DNA from: Pseudomonas batumici
GTDB taxonomy: Bacteria > Pseudomonadota > Gammaproteobacteria > Pseudomonadales > Pseudomonadaceae
Assembly: GCF_000820515.1 (NCBI RefSeq)
Contig: NZ_JXDG01000064.1
Coordinates: forward strand, 1 to 64,000
Length of the DNA stretch: 64,000 bases
Reading direction: 5' to 3'
Position 1 is the stretch's first letter; every line of letters begins with the position of its first letter. The notes under the pieces are model-generated. The model saw nothing but the letters and a program-made list of their open reading frames with translations, was not told the DNA's origin and did no database searches. Of the stretch, positions 1-7,942 are shown in pieces. The position numbers and the translations under genes were made by a program.

Positions 1-885
1 GCTATCAACAACGCCATGAAAGAGAGCGCTTCCGTCATCTGGTTTGGAACCTTTGGATGCGGGAGGCGGATCGGGGATGATTTTCTTGATCACAGGTAAA
101 AACTCCTACCTAAAGAAATACCTTAAGGAGTTCGTACATTTTCGTGTCCAGCGAAAAGGTGGCGAACTGTACGCAGGTGGACAACCGGGAAAAGTAGGAC
201 CCAGCACATCCCCAAGGGATGTCCCGCGCACAGTCCGCCATAGAGCGAACATAAGCATACCGCTTGCGCGGTATTGTGCGACTACTTTTGAAAACCACGG
301 GTGTCCAGCCCGATCGCTGAGTTTGCAGCGATGATCAAAATGTAGTTGCCGTGCTTGGCTGACGCAACGTGGAAAACGTGTGCAAATTTAACTGAAACAT
401 GTCGACAGCACCTTCGGCCAGCAAGGGCAACAGGGCAGAAAATGGGTGTCCAGTTTCATTAGATCACTACAGCCACGCGTTCGAGAGCGTCACGCCAGCG
501 AAGAGATCCAGCTGGCCCATCATCGTCAGAAATACATGATCACCGGTCTTTTACGCCCACAAGAGTGAAAGCCACTGAGACGCTTGGTATGACCATATCG
601 CATCGCAAGGGTTGGGACACCTCTTGGAAATGGCCTTTCACTTTCATCAGATCAGTCTTCAAAAAAGCCCTACCTGACGTTATGTATTTCGGGCGAGCCA
701 GAGCGTTGAGCCCTCCCTGCTAGCCTTCCCTCCAGCCGATCAGCTCAACGACTCAGCTGCCTAGATCAAGGCTTAGAGAAAAAAACGCTGAGCAAGCGTG
801 CGTTGTAGAAAAAGTGGGGCTACTATAAAGCCACTATCTGGCTACCCACAATTTTTGATTATTAAAAAATCTCGAAAGGAATCGT
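1..885. other. Non-coding or degenerate left-edge region
   Basis: I see no convincing complete gene here. One frame is open from the window edge to a stop at 97-99 and could be the last 32 codons of a gene lying mostly outside the window. A perfect 7-bp hairpin (ATACCGC-TTGC-GCGGTAT) lies at 257-274. The short string GTGTCCAG recurs near 144, 300 and 446. Reading frames around 480-720 are short and broken, as expected of a decayed mobile-element or accessory gene, but no family could be named. The last 100 bases are AT-rich and probably hold the promoter of the next operon. Confidence 0.4.
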
Positions 886-1788
886 ATGCACTCTCTCTCG
901 GCCTACACGCTTAAAGTTCACGATAATCTATTAGATGGTCCACGAGGAGAGCGCTACCACGAGTTGGATAGCATCCGAACAAATGACATGCTAGAGTTTA
1001 TTTTCGCGTTTCTGGAAACTTTAAAAGCAGAAATGCACGACGACAAGGACGCAAAAAAAACCATCCAGGTCGTTGAAGTTGAAAAGAAAGGCCGCAGTGT
1101 ATATGGCTGGCTAGAATACGGTGAATACGGCCTTGCCGGAAGTATTGTCGACATAAAAAGCAAGAAAAAAACTCATGATAAAAAGCATGATGAAACCGAC
1201 GTAAGATCCCTTTATTTTAACTTTTGCATCCCAAACAAAAGCAAGACTGGCATTACTCTTCTTCATACTGCGGGAAACAAGGGCGTCAAATCTTTTTTCC
1301 ACAAAGAGTTTGGCAACTATTTTAACAAAATGGTAGGCCTCAACGTGCAAATGCCGCCGCTTGCACATGAAAGCTCAGTAAAAGAGTGGCTCGACAAATC
1401 AGATGTAAAAGAAATCCGACTTGGCCGTTATGTATTAACTGATCAGGGTGCCGATATCGCGGACAACTTAGGGGTGGAGCGCGCGGAGCTAATACTTAAA
1501 CCAAAGCGAGGCATGGGTTTTGGAAACATTAAAGGGTTACGCGACAAGGTGGATGGAACAAATCGATCTTATGTTGAGATGCTTTCGGATTACTCGACGG
1601 ACGTCAAAGCTGTGGTAGAGTCGGGAGGACGAAAAAAAGTTCTTTCTCTTCGCAACGGCGAGCCTATCGCTGCCATAGATATAGATGAAGACAATGTAAC
1701 AATGGTCAACGGCAGCCCGAATCCTGAAAGCCTTCATAAGTACGCACAAGACATCATGAAAGAATTCATCAGGAAAGTAGCCAAATGA
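886..1788 (+). CDS. Soluble 300 aa protein, RexA-like by architecture
   Basis: No enzyme motif is recognised. The protein is charged (KSKKKTHDKKHDETD near residue 93) with no membrane segment. AAGGA lies about 6 nt before the ATG. The second half recalls phage lambda RexA as I remember it: a FNFCIP strand, then SDVKEIRLGRYVL against DDVMHMHFIGRTTV of RexA, then ELILKPKRG against DIVIKPKFKRD, and a basic C-terminal helix (KEFIRKVAK). The length also fits (RexA 279 aa). The stop overlaps the start of a four-TM protein by 4 bp, the same soluble-sensor plus membrane-partner pairing as RexA/RexB. It is AT-rich relative to flanking genes, which suggests horizontal transfer. The RexA link is inference from remembered sequence; a different two-gene defence family is the main alternative. 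Confidence 0.55.
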   Translation: MHSLSAYTLKVHDNLLDGPRGERYHELDSIRTNDMLEFIFAFLETLKAEMHDDKDAKKTIQVVEVEKKGRSVYGWLEYGEYGLAGSIVDIKSKKKTHDKKHDETDVRSLYFNFCIPNKSKTGITLLHTAGNKGVKSFFHKEFGNYFNKMVGLNVQMPPLAHESSVKEWLDKSDVKEIRLGRYVLTDQGADIADNLGVERAELILKPKRGMGFGNIKGLRDKVDGTNRSYVEMLSDYSTDVKAVVESGGRKKVLSLRNGEPIAAIDIDEDNVTMVNGSPNPESLHKYAQDIMKEFIRKVAK

Positions 1789-2432
1789 GCCAAAAAATAA
1801 ATATATTGTTTATTTTGGCCAAACATTTCAGATCAGCGATCCGAAATTCTGCTACTGACAAAATTTCTTGGCCAGATATTTTTATGTTTTTGGTCGTCCC
1901 TGCGGTTACTGCTGCAGTGGTTTATCGAACGGAAATCACAGACAAGGCCAACACTATAAGCTTGCTGACTTCTGTTTGTGCAATTTTCGCTGGCCTCTTA
2001 CTAAATCTACTAGTCCTTGTTTACGACCAAAACAAAAGGGCAACCGAGAAATTATTAACTCTAAGTAAAGCTAAACGAGGCCTTATCAAACCGGCCTCTA
2101 ATTTAGCCGAATTAAACTCAGGGAGTTTAGAATCCGTTGAAGACGCTCCAATTAGACGATACAGCCTGCATAAGAAACTATTAAGTGAGTTAGTTGTCAA
2201 CATCTCTTACGCGGTTATCATCGCTGTTTTTTCTTCTGTTTCGTGTTTGATAGCGTATCTTACCTCATCCCCCCCAAAAAACGTATCCGCAATCGAAGGA
2301 TTCTGGCCCACAATTGAAAATTACGACTTCAAGAACTTACTATTCTCAACATCGGTATTCCTCACTACAAACTTAGTCCTAACATTACTTATGATTGTCA
2401 AACGAGTCTTCAAATTAATGGAAGACGACTAA
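1785..2432 (+). CDS. Four-TM membrane protein, RexB-like partner
   Basis: This 215 aa protein is translationally coupled to the preceding gene (ATGA overlap). Four hydrophobic stretches are visible: around residues 28-45 (FMFLVVPAVTAAVVY), 58-78, 135-158 and 187-207. A hydrophilic, lysine-rich linker lies between the second and third (about 80-130). The C-terminus is charged. RexB of lambda is also a small four-TM inner-membrane protein that acts as an ion channel when RexA is triggered, so an effector role is plausible but not shown. No signal peptide, enzyme motif or known membrane family was recognised. Codon use is AT-rich like its partner and unlike the chromosome around it. Confidence 0.55.
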   Translation: MSQKINILFILAKHFRSAIRNSATDKISWPDIFMFLVVPAVTAAVVYRTEITDKANTISLLTSVCAIFAGLLLNLLVLVYDQNKRATEKLLTLSKAKRGLIKPASNLAELNSGSLESVEDAPIRRYSLHKKLLSELVVNISYAVIIAVFSSVSCLIAYLTSSPPKNVSAIEGFWPTIENYDFKNLLFSTSVFLTTNLVLTLLMIVKRVFKLMEDD

Positions 2433-2916
2433 GCATCTACACCAAGCATTTAATTATCACACCACGATACGCTCATCGCAGATGGAGAACTTCTATCTAA
2501 AGACAGCTTAGCTTTCTGCATTAATATTTTCACCACCTCTTTTTGAGGCTACTCGGTTAACCGGGTTAGGGTAGATTCTCCCTACGACCCAGCACCAATA
2601 AAAACGGCCAACGACGGATACGTGAGCTGCAGAAGCAATACGTCTGAGTACAGAACTCAGTTTTAGCAAGCTTCTGCAAACTACGCTCAACATCAGTAAA
2701 ATCAGGCCCCCAGCTATGCCAACGGTTGCTCTAGGCATATCAGCTCACCCAGCAACTCATAATCCTTTGGTCCAGGTCCAAGTCCGTGTGGGCCCACCAT
2801 CTTGAAAGCCGCCTATTACACGGCTTTGTCGTTTCTGCGGTAGCGATACGCAGAACCCGGCATAACTGAAGGATGGGACCGCTAGAACAAGATATAAGCG
2901 CCTCCCAACTAGACGA
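2433..2916. other. AT-rich intergenic spacer
   Basis: No supported gene. The short frames on both strands have no ribosome-binding site or recognisable product. No clear terminator follows the RexB-like gene. The spacer separates the AT-rich two-gene operon from the Fic gene and may contain the decayed edge of the imported segment. Confidence 0.4.
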
Positions 2917-2979
2917 TGAGCCGAATAAATCGCACAATCGGCTCACCAAATGAGCCGAATAAGCCATTTATTCGGCTCA
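2917..2979. promoter_or_regulatory. Two tandem palindromic operators before the Fic gene
   Basis: The half-site TGAGCCGA and its complement TCGGCTCA occur as two identical dyads, each with a 13-bp spacer: 2917-2924/2938-2945 and 2951-2958/2972-2979. The outer arms extend to a 14-bp perfect inverted repeat (2917-2930 with 2966-2979). The block ends 19 bp before the Fic start codon, so a bound protein would block transcription or initiation. The Fic protein has its own C-terminal winged-helix-like region, so autoregulation is the simplest reading. Confidence 0.7.
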
Positions 2980-2998
2980 CGCTCATGCGGAGTCTTCT

Positions 2999-4150
2999 AT
3001 GAACGATCTGCCTCACTGGATCTGGCAACAGCCCGACTGGCCTCATTTCACCTGGCAGGAAAAGGCCCTGGCGCCACTGCTGCTGGAATGCGGACACGCC
3101 CAGGGACGCTTGCTCGGCATGACCGCAGCCATAGGCGAGGACAGCAGCGCCCAGAACGAACTGGATGCCTTGCTGCAAAACATCATCACCTCCTCGGCCA
3201 TCGAAGGAGAGCCGTTGAATGTCGGCTCAGTCAGGTCCTCGTTAGCAAGACGCCTGGGGCTGAGTGCCGACCAATCCACAAGCCCACGCAGCGAGGGTTT
3301 GGCAGAGCTGCTGCTGGATGCGACGCAGCACCATGACTCGCCGTTGAGCCTGGAGAGGCTGCTGCATTGGCATACCCTGCTGTTCCAGACCGATGAAAGC
3401 CCTCTGGCACCGAAAATTCGTATCGGCATGCTGCGCGGTAACGAGCCGATGCAGGTGGTCTCCGGACGCCTGGATCGACCTGTCGTGCATTTCGAGGCAC
3501 CACCGCGTGCTGGACTCGACGAAGCGCTAACGGCGTTTATCCACTGGTTCAACGCCAGTCAGGCAGATACGGCACTCGATCCGCTACTGCGTGCAGGCGT
3601 CGCTCATTTCTGGTTCGTGACCTTGCACCCATTCGATGATGGCAATGGGCGTCTGACCCGCACCCTCACTGATCTGGCACTGGCACAGGGCGAACAACAA
3701 GCCATTCGTTTCTATGCGATGTCCGCGAGTATTCTCGAAGACCGGAAGGGCTATTACGAAATACTCGAGTCCAGCCAGAAAGACTCGCTGGATATCACAC
3801 CTTGGCTGCAATGGTTCCTGCGAACCCTTCTACGCAGCCTGGAACAGGCTCAGGCCAACATAGACCGGGTGCTGATCAAGGCAAGGTACTGGCAACAACA
3901 TCGCCATCTTCAACTCTCGCCGGAACAACTCAAAGTCCTCAACAGGCTGCTCGATGGTGGCGAGAGGGGCTTCGAAGGCGGCATCAATGCCGCGCAATAC
4001 CAGGCAGTCGCCAAAGTCAGCAAGGCGACAGCAACTCGCCATCTGGCGGATCTTCTGGAAAAAGGCTGCCTCTATCGCCTTCCCGGGGGCGGACGCAGTA
4101 CCCGCTACCAGATTCCCGGCCTGCGACCGGCGGACTCTTCAAGCCTGTAA
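2999..4150 (+). CDS. Fic family AMP-transferase with inhibitory helix and C-terminal wHTH
   Basis: Fic enzymes transfer AMP (or other nucleotide parts) to hydroxyl side chains of target proteins. The complete catalytic motif HPFDDGNGRLTR starts at His210. An N-terminal inhibitory motif S-x-x-x-E-G is at residues 65-70 (SSAIEG), so this is a class II, self-inhibited Fic protein. The N-terminus (IWQQPDWPHFTW) looks like the DUF4172 domain. After the Fic fold, residues ~300-370 form a winged-helix-like region (VSKATATRHLADLLEKGCLY) as in Shewanella SoFic (372 aa; this one is 383). The start follows a CGGAG ribosome site. The dyads just upstream suggest self-repression. The target is unknown, and no separate antitoxin gene is needed in this class. 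Confidence 0.88.
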   Translation: MNDLPHWIWQQPDWPHFTWQEKALAPLLLECGHAQGRLLGMTAAIGEDSSAQNELDALLQNIITSSAIEGEPLNVGSVRSSLARRLGLSADQSTSPRSEGLAELLLDATQHHDSPLSLERLLHWHTLLFQTDESPLAPKIRIGMLRGNEPMQVVSGRLDRPVVHFEAPPRAGLDEALTAFIHWFNASQADTALDPLLRAGVAHFWFVTLHPFDDGNGRLTRTLTDLALAQGEQQAIRFYAMSASILEDRKGYYEILESSQKDSLDITPWLQWFLRTLLRSLEQAQANIDRVLIKARYWQQHRHLQLSPEQLKVLNRLLDGGERGFEGGINAAQYQAVAKVSKATATRHLADLLEKGCLYRLPGGGRSTRYQIPGLRPADSSSL

Positions 4151-4189
4151 CATGACAACACTCTCGACACCCGCTACCGGAGCCCGACC

Positions 4190-4651
4190 TTGTCCGACAC
4201 ACGCCCTCCCGTTCTCGACGAAATCGACCGTCAGTTGATTTCAGCCCTGCAGATCAATGCCCGCGAAAGCGTGGCGATGTTGGCGCGGCAGTTGGGGATC
4301 GCGCGGACCACGGTCACCTCGCGGCTGGCACGCCTGGAAAAGGCCAAGATCATTACCGGTTATGGCGTACGCCTGGGTCAGCGAGTGGTCGACGGCGGCC
4401 TGCAGGCCTACGTGGGGATCACGGTCCAGCCGCGCTCGGGCAAGGATGTGGTGCGACGCCTCAGCGCCATGGCGCAGGTCCAGCAACTCTGCGCCGTGAG
4501 CGGCGAGTTCGACTACGTGGCCTGGCTGCGCAGCGATTCGCCGGAACAGCTGGACCAGTTGCTCGACCAGATCGGCAGTGTCGAAGGCGTGGAGAAAACC
4601 ACCACCTCGATCATTCTCAGCAGCAAGGTGGATCGGGGCCAGCCGGTTTAA
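4190..4651 (+). CDS. Lrp/AsnC family regulator, probable dav regulator
   Basis: This 153 aa protein begins with a TTG codon; no in-frame ATG lies upstream. Residues 9-55 form the AsnC-type HTH (LDEIDRQLISALQINARES, then ARTTVTSRLARLEKAKII). The rest is the RAM/ACT-like ligand-binding domain (AYVGITVQPRSGKDVVRRL). Lrp/AsnC proteins are octamers that sense amino acids. Sitting about 360 bp upstream of and codirectional with lysine monooxygenase davB, it is the obvious candidate for lysine-responsive control of davBA. That assignment is context-based. Confidence 0.85.
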   Translation: MSDTRPPVLDEIDRQLISALQINARESVAMLARQLGIARTTVTSRLARLEKAKIITGYGVRLGQRVVDGGLQAYVGITVQPRSGKDVVRRLSAMAQVQQLCAVSGEFDYVAWLRSDSPEQLDQLLDQIGSVEGVEKTTTSIILSSKVDRGQPV

Positions 4652-4679
4652 CACCAGTGGCTGACTGCCTGAATGCGGT

Positions 4680-4845
4680 TCCTGTGGGAGCAAGCTTGCT
4701 CACGATCAGCCGGCAGGCTGAGGTTTTGGTGGTGCCGCACAGATCGTCATCGCCAGCAAGCCGGCTCCCACAGATGTTGAGCCTGCGCCGAAGCTTTCAG
4801 CGATCTTGAGGGCCTCATCGCTGGCAAGCCAGCTCCTACAGGATT
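4680..4845. repeat. REP/REPIN cluster
   Basis: Three copies of the Pseudomonas REP palindrome: GTGGGAGCAAGCTTGCTC near 4685, CGCCAGCAAGCCGGCTCCCA near 4753, and CGCTGGCAAGCCAGCTCCTA near 4817. The first two face each other as a REPIN. The rest of the 4652-5012 gap is the davB promoter region. Confidence 0.85.
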
Positions 4846-4862
4846 TCGTCGATTCGAAAAAT

Positions 4863-4905
4863 AGTGTCGTCATAAAGTATCAATAACCATCAAAACGACG
4901 ACACT
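4863..4905. promoter_or_regulatory. Inverted repeat, candidate davB operator
   Basis: AGTGTCGTC at 4863-4871 and GACGACACT at 4897-4905 form a perfect 9-bp dyad around an AT-rich 25-bp centre. It lies 108-150 bp upstream of the davB start and beside the Lrp/AsnC gene. Long dyads with AT-rich centres suit multimeric Lrp-type regulators. No binding evidence exists here. Confidence 0.5.
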
Positions 4906-5012
4906 CTGCGTCTTATTAACGTACTCCCAGCTCCCTACAATGGCGTCAGTCTTTTCCTATCTATACTCCAGCCGGACACACCGCCCGGCCCGAGTCGCCA
5001 GTAAGGTCTGCC

Positions 5013-6695
5013 ATGAACAAGAACAATCGCCACCCTGCCGACGGTAAAAAACCCATCACCATCTTCGGCCCGGATTTCCCTTTCGCCTTCGACGACTGGA
5101 TCGAACACCCAGCCGGGCTGGGCAGCATCCCGGCGGAAAACCACGGCGCCGAGGTGGCGATTGTCGGCGCCGGGATCGCAGGGTTAGTGGCCGCTTACGA
5201 ACTGATGAAGCTGGGCCTCAAGCCGGTCGTCTACGAAGCCTCGAAAATGGGCGGGCGCCTGCGCTCCCAGTCCTTCGAAGGCGCCGAAGGCATCATCGCC
5301 GAGTTGGGCGGCATGCGTTTCCCGGTCTCTTCCACGGCGTTCTACCACTACGTCGACAAGCTCGGCCTTGAGACCAAGCCCTTCCCCAACCCGCTGACCC
5401 CGGCGTCCGGCAGCACCGTGATCGATCTCGAAGGCGAAACCTACTACGCCGAGAAACTCGCCGACCTGCCCGCCCTGTTCCAGGAAGTGGCCGACGCCTG
5501 GGCCGATGCCCTGGAAGACGGCGCACGCTTCGGCGATATCCAGCAGGCCATTCGCGACCGCGATGTGCCGCGCCTGAAAGAACTGTGGAACACCCTGGTC
5601 CCGCTGTGGGACGACCGCACCTTCTACGATTTCGTCGCCACCTCCAAAGCCTTCGCCAAGCTGTCGTTCCAGCACCGCGAAGTGTTCGGCCAGGTCGGTT
5701 TCGGCACCGGCGGCTGGGATTCGGACTTCCCCAACTCGATGCTGGAAATCTTCCGCGTGGTGATGACCAACTGCGACGACCACCAGCACCTGGTGGTCGG
5801 CGGCGTGGAACAAGTGCCGCTGGGGATCTGGCGCCATGTACCGGAGCGCTGCGCCCATTGGCCGGCCGGCACCAGCCTGAGCAGCCTGCACCACGGCGCG
5901 CCACGCACCGGCGTCAAGCGTATTGCCCGCGCCGCCGACGGCCAGTTCGCGGTCACCGACAACTGGGGCGATACCCGTCACTACGCCGCCGTCCTGACCA
6001 CCTGCCAGAGCTGGCTGCTGACCACCCAGATCGAGTGCGAGGAATCGCTGTTCTCGCAGAAGATGTGGATGGCCCTGGACCGCACGCGCTACATGCAGTC
6101 CTCGAAGACCTTCGTCATGGTCGACCGCCCGTTCTGGAAGGACAAGGACCCGGAGACTGGTCGCGACCTGATGAGCATGACCCTCACCGATCGCCTGACC
6201 CGCGGGACCTACCTGTTCGACAACGGCGACGACAAGCCCGGGGTGATCTGCCTGTCATACTCGTGGATGAGCGACGCCCTGAAAATGCTCCCACAGCCCA
6301 TCGACAAGCGGGTGAAACTGGCCCTGGACGCGCTGAAGAAGATCTACCCGAAAGTGGATATCGCCGCGCGCATCATCGGCGATCCGATCACCGTGTCCTG
6401 GGAAGCCGACCCGCATTTCCTCGGGGCCTTCAAAGGCGCCCTGCCCGGCCACTACCGCTACAACCAGCGGATGTACGCGCACTTCATGCAGGCCGGCATG
6501 CCCGCCGAACAACGCGGCATCTTCATTGCCGGTGACGATGTGTCCTGGACGCCGGCCTGGGTCGAAGGCGCGGTCCAGACCTCGCTGAACGCCGTATGGG
6601 GCATCATGAACCACTTCGGTGGCCGCACCCACGCCGAGAACCCGGGACCGGGCGATGTCTTCAATGACATCGGTCCGATTGCCCTGGCCGACTGA
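5013..6695 (+). CDS. davB: L-lysine 2-monooxygenase
   Basis: DavB is an FAD enzyme (EC 1.13.12.2) that converts L-lysine with O2 to 5-aminovaleramide, CO2 and water, the entry step of the aminovalerate route. The 560 aa length and the sequence closely match the P. putida enzyme as I remember it (starts MNKNNRHPADGKKPITIFGP). The Rossmann dinucleotide fold is VAIVGAGIAGLVAAYEL near residue 48, with the amine-oxidase GGRLRSQ and ELGGMRFP motifs after it. The C-terminal FAD contact lies in FIAGDDVSWTPAWVEGAVQT. The related IaaM tryptophan monooxygenase is less likely given this near-identity. davA follows 13 bp downstream. Confidence 0.95.
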   Translation: MNKNNRHPADGKKPITIFGPDFPFAFDDWIEHPAGLGSIPAENHGAEVAIVGAGIAGLVAAYELMKLGLKPVVYEASKMGGRLRSQSFEGAEGIIAELGGMRFPVSSTAFYHYVDKLGLETKPFPNPLTPASGSTVIDLEGETYYAEKLADLPALFQEVADAWADALEDGARFGDIQQAIRDRDVPRLKELWNTLVPLWDDRTFYDFVATSKAFAKLSFQHREVFGQVGFGTGGWDSDFPNSMLEIFRVVMTNCDDHQHLVVGGVEQVPLGIWRHVPERCAHWPAGTSLSSLHHGAPRTGVKRIARAADGQFAVTDNWGDTRHYAAVLTTCQSWLLTTQIECEESLFSQKMWMALDRTRYMQSSKTFVMVDRPFWKDKDPETGRDLMSMTLTDRLTRGTYLFDNGDDKPGVICLSYSWMSDALKMLPQPIDKRVKLALDALKKIYPKVDIAARIIGDPITVSWEADPHFLGAFKGALPGHYRYNQRMYAHFMQAGMPAEQRGIFIAGDDVSWTPAWVEGAVQTSLNAVWGIMNHFGGRTHAENPGPGDVFNDIGPIALAD

Positions 6696-6708
6696 AAGGA
6701 ACGCGCTC

Positions 6709-7503
6709 GTGCAGATCGCCCTTTACCAATGCCCGCCGCAACCGCTGGATGTCGCGGGCAACCTGCAACGCTTGCAGCGCCTGACCGTCGAGGCCCGGGG
6801 GGCGGACGTGCTGGTGCTCCCGGAGATGTTCCTGACCGGCTACAACATCGGTGCCGAAGCGGTCGGCACCCTGGCCGAGGCCCGCGACGGCGCCAGCGCA
6901 CAGCGGATTGCCGCCCTCGCCCGGGCGGCGAACATGGCCATCGTGTACGGTTACCCGGAGCGTGATGAAGACGGTCGGATCTACAACGCCGTGCAGTTGA
7001 TCGATGCCCACGGCCAGAGTCTGTGCAACTACCGCAAGACTCACCTCTACGGCGACCTGGATCATTCGATGTTCAGTGCCGGGCCCGATCACTTTCCGGT
7101 GGTGGAACTGGGCGGCTGGAAATTCGGGCTGTTGATCTGCTACGACGTCGAATTCCCGGAAAACACCCGGCGCCTGGCCCTGAGCGGGGCCGAGGTGATC
7201 CTGGTGCCCACCGCCAACATGGTGCCGTTCGACTTCGTCGCCGATGTCACCATTCGCGCCCGGGCCTTCGAGAATCAGTGTTTTGTGGCGTACGCCAACT
7301 ACTGCGGCCATGAGGGCGATATCCAGTACTGCGGCCAGAGCAGCATCGCCGCACCGGACGGCAGCCGCCTGGCCCGAGCCGGCCTGGATGAAACCCTGAT
7401 CGTCGCCACCCTGGACCGCTCGCTGATGCAAACCTCACGGGCCAGCAACCGCTACCTGCTGGACCGCCGTCCGGCACTCTACACGGACCTGAGCCGGGAC
7501 TGA
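6709..7503 (+). CDS. davA: 5-aminovaleramidase (nitrilase superfamily)
   Basis: DavA hydrolyses 5-aminovaleramide to 5-aminovalerate and ammonia, the second step after DavB. The nitrilase-superfamily triad is visible as Glu39 (LPEMF), Lys110 (YRKTHLYG) and Cys144 (LICYDVEFPE). I chose the GTG start at 6709, 13 bp after the davB stop and preceded by AAAGGAA. An in-frame ATG at 6619 would overlap davB and add about 30 residues not found in the family; the resulting 264 aa is the usual size. The later steps (DavT, DavD) are not in the window. Confidence 0.93.
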   Translation: MQIALYQCPPQPLDVAGNLQRLQRLTVEARGADVLVLPEMFLTGYNIGAEAVGTLAEARDGASAQRIAALARAANMAIVYGYPERDEDGRIYNAVQLIDAHGQSLCNYRKTHLYGDLDHSMFSAGPDHFPVVELGGWKFGLLICYDVEFPENTRRLALSGAEVILVPTANMVPFDFVADVTIRARAFENQCFVAYANYCGHEGDIQYCGQSSIAAPDGSRLARAGLDETLIVATLDRSLMQTSRASNRYLLDRRPALYTDLSRD

Positions 7504-7524
7504 GCGGGCGTTATCCGCTAAAAT

Positions 7525-7551
7525 GGGCGTTCCTCTTCCAAGGAAACGCCC
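7525..7551 (+). promoter_or_regulatory. Hairpin covering the ribosome site of a small ORF
   Basis: GGGCGTTCCT (7525-7534) pairs with AGGAAACGCCC (7541-7551) with one bulge. The right arm contains the AAGGA ribosome site of the ORF whose ATG is at 7552. It could be the davA terminator stem (no T-run) or a translational switch. Confidence 0.45.
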
Positions 7552-7758
7552 ATGTCCCTGCCGACCTCTCCCGACTCCGAAGGTCCAGTGTCCTCGAACG
7601 AATCCGCGGAGCTGGCACAAACACTGCCGCCTTCCAGCCCTCTTGTGCCGCCCGCTGAACCTGTCGAGCGCACCGGCCTGATTCGTGGACAAACCAGCGC
7701 CCACCGCGGGTTGCGCACCTTCGCCCAGGATCGCTCACGCAATCGCCGAGAGCGCTAG
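7552..7758 (+). CDS. Small hypothetical protein, 68 aa
   Basis: An ORF with a good AAGGA ribosome site 6 nt upstream. The product is proline- and serine-rich at the N-terminus (PPSSPLVPPAEPVERTG) and strongly basic at the end (FAQDRSRNRRER). It has no membrane segment, cysteine pair or recognised domain. It lies 48 bp downstream of davA on the same strand and could be read through from it. A weak hairpin (GGACTCC-TGAAG-GGAGTCC, 7795-7813) follows. It may be a real conserved Pseudomonas small protein or chance; codon use is ordinary. Confidence 0.4.
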   Translation: MSLPTSPDSEGPVSSNESAELAQTLPPSSPLVPPAEPVERTGLIRGQTSAHRGLRTFAQDRSRNRRER

Positions 7759-7846
7759 GCCAATATCTGCAGGCCGTATTTCTGCGCGATGCCCGGACTC
7801 CTGAAGGGAGTCCTTATGCCAGCGGCGTGTGCCGAACGTCGCCCAC

Positions 7847-7885
7847 AAAAAAACACCCCGTGCCAAAAGAGTCAGGCACAGGGCG
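7847..7885 (-). terminator. Intrinsic terminator of the aminotransferase operon
   Basis: Read on the minus strand, CGCCCTGTGCC and GGCACGGGGTG form a GC-rich stem followed by seven T residues. It lies about 60 bp after the stop of the aminotransferase gene. Confidence 0.8.
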
Positions 7886-7942
7886 ACGCGTTATACCGCG
7901 AGACGGTTCGGGAATTCGTTGGGGAAAAGGCGCCGCTCAATG

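Noticed and set aside
44..334. 96-codon frame at the left edge
   Set aside because: TTG start without ribosome site, no recognisable product, low-complexity composition.
886..2432. Kiwa (KwaA/KwaB) as identity of the two-gene module
   Set aside because: Kiwa also pairs a membrane protein with a ~315 aa protein, but the order is membrane protein first and I see no specific DUF4868 pattern; the RexAB resemblance is better.
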